A stretch of DNA of 16,271 nucleotides from Endotrypanum monterogeii (Eukaryota; Euglenozoa; Kinetoplastea; Trypanosomatida; Trypanosomatidae): contig CM007345.1 in the NCBI GenBank assembly GCA_000333855.2, positions 260,820-277,090 of the forward strand. Direction: 5' to 3'. Shown here piece by piece: positions 16,221 through 16,271 of this stretch. Position numbers and translations under genes: made by a program. Position 1 is the first letter of the stretch. Each line of letters begins with the position of its first letter. A model generated the notes under the pieces. The model ran no database searches and was not told where the DNA came from. It saw nothing but the letters and a program-made list of their open reading frames with translations.

Positions 16221-16271
16221 CGATAGTGTGTGTGTCGTCGTGTGCGTGCGTCGTCGTGTCGTTGTTGTTGT
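16166..16271. repeat. (TA)n, (GT)n and GTC/GTT repeat block running off the right edge
   Basis: A TA array (about 16166-16208) is followed by GT units and then GTC/GTT-type units to the end of the window. The block is cut by the window edge, so its full length is unknown. Confidence 0.9.

Noticed and set aside
9692..16271. CRISPR array, transposon or SIDER-type retroposon
   Set aside because: Repeats are simple microsatellites without spacers; no transposase or reverse-transcriptase motifs, and no element ends or A-rich tail with a target duplication that I could recognise. A profile search would be needed to exclude degenerate SIDERs.

Overview
The window looks like nuclear DNA of a trypanosomatid, most likely in the Leishmania/Leishmaniinae group. 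Three intronless protein genes lie on the same (+) strand. They are separated by long T-, GT- and CA-rich spacers full of microsatellites. Pyrimidine tracts followed by AG sit upstream of start codons, as expected for polycistronic transcription with trans-splicing. The coding regions are moderately GC-rich and low in repeats, and the spacers are the opposite. I cannot name the species from the sequence alone.

Layout: (1) Bases 2-433 are the 3' part of an eIF5A gene, cut by the left edge but including the hypusine lysine. (2) Bases 434-1486 are spacer holding its 3' UTR and the 5' UTR of the next gene. (3) Bases 1487-4783 encode a complete 1098-residue SNF2-family ATPase with an N-terminal PARP-type zinc finger, a C2HC finger, a cysteine-rich insertion and a RING. 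Its signature segments identify it as RAD16-like (global-genome nucleotide excision repair), not RAD5. (4) Bases 4784-8470 are a 3.7-kb spacer with several splice-acceptor-like tracts, a five-run GGGT quadruplex motif and one weak small-ORF candidate. (5) Bases 8471-9691 encode a complete 406-residue PP2C phosphatase. (6) Bases 9692-16271 are 6.6 kb with no convincing gene on either strand. This tail contains AT-rich palindromes, G- and C-runs, dinucleotide arrays and alternating purine- and pyrimidine-rich blocks.

The three genes do not form a functional pathway (translation elongation, DNA repair, signalling). Their shared strand reflects a polycistronic unit, not an operon of related function. 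I see no CRISPR array, transposon, rRNA, tRNA or defence-type system. The most interesting points are the zinc-finger architecture of the RAD16-like protein and the structure-prone, gene-free 3' tail. I found no clear evidence for a new multigene system.
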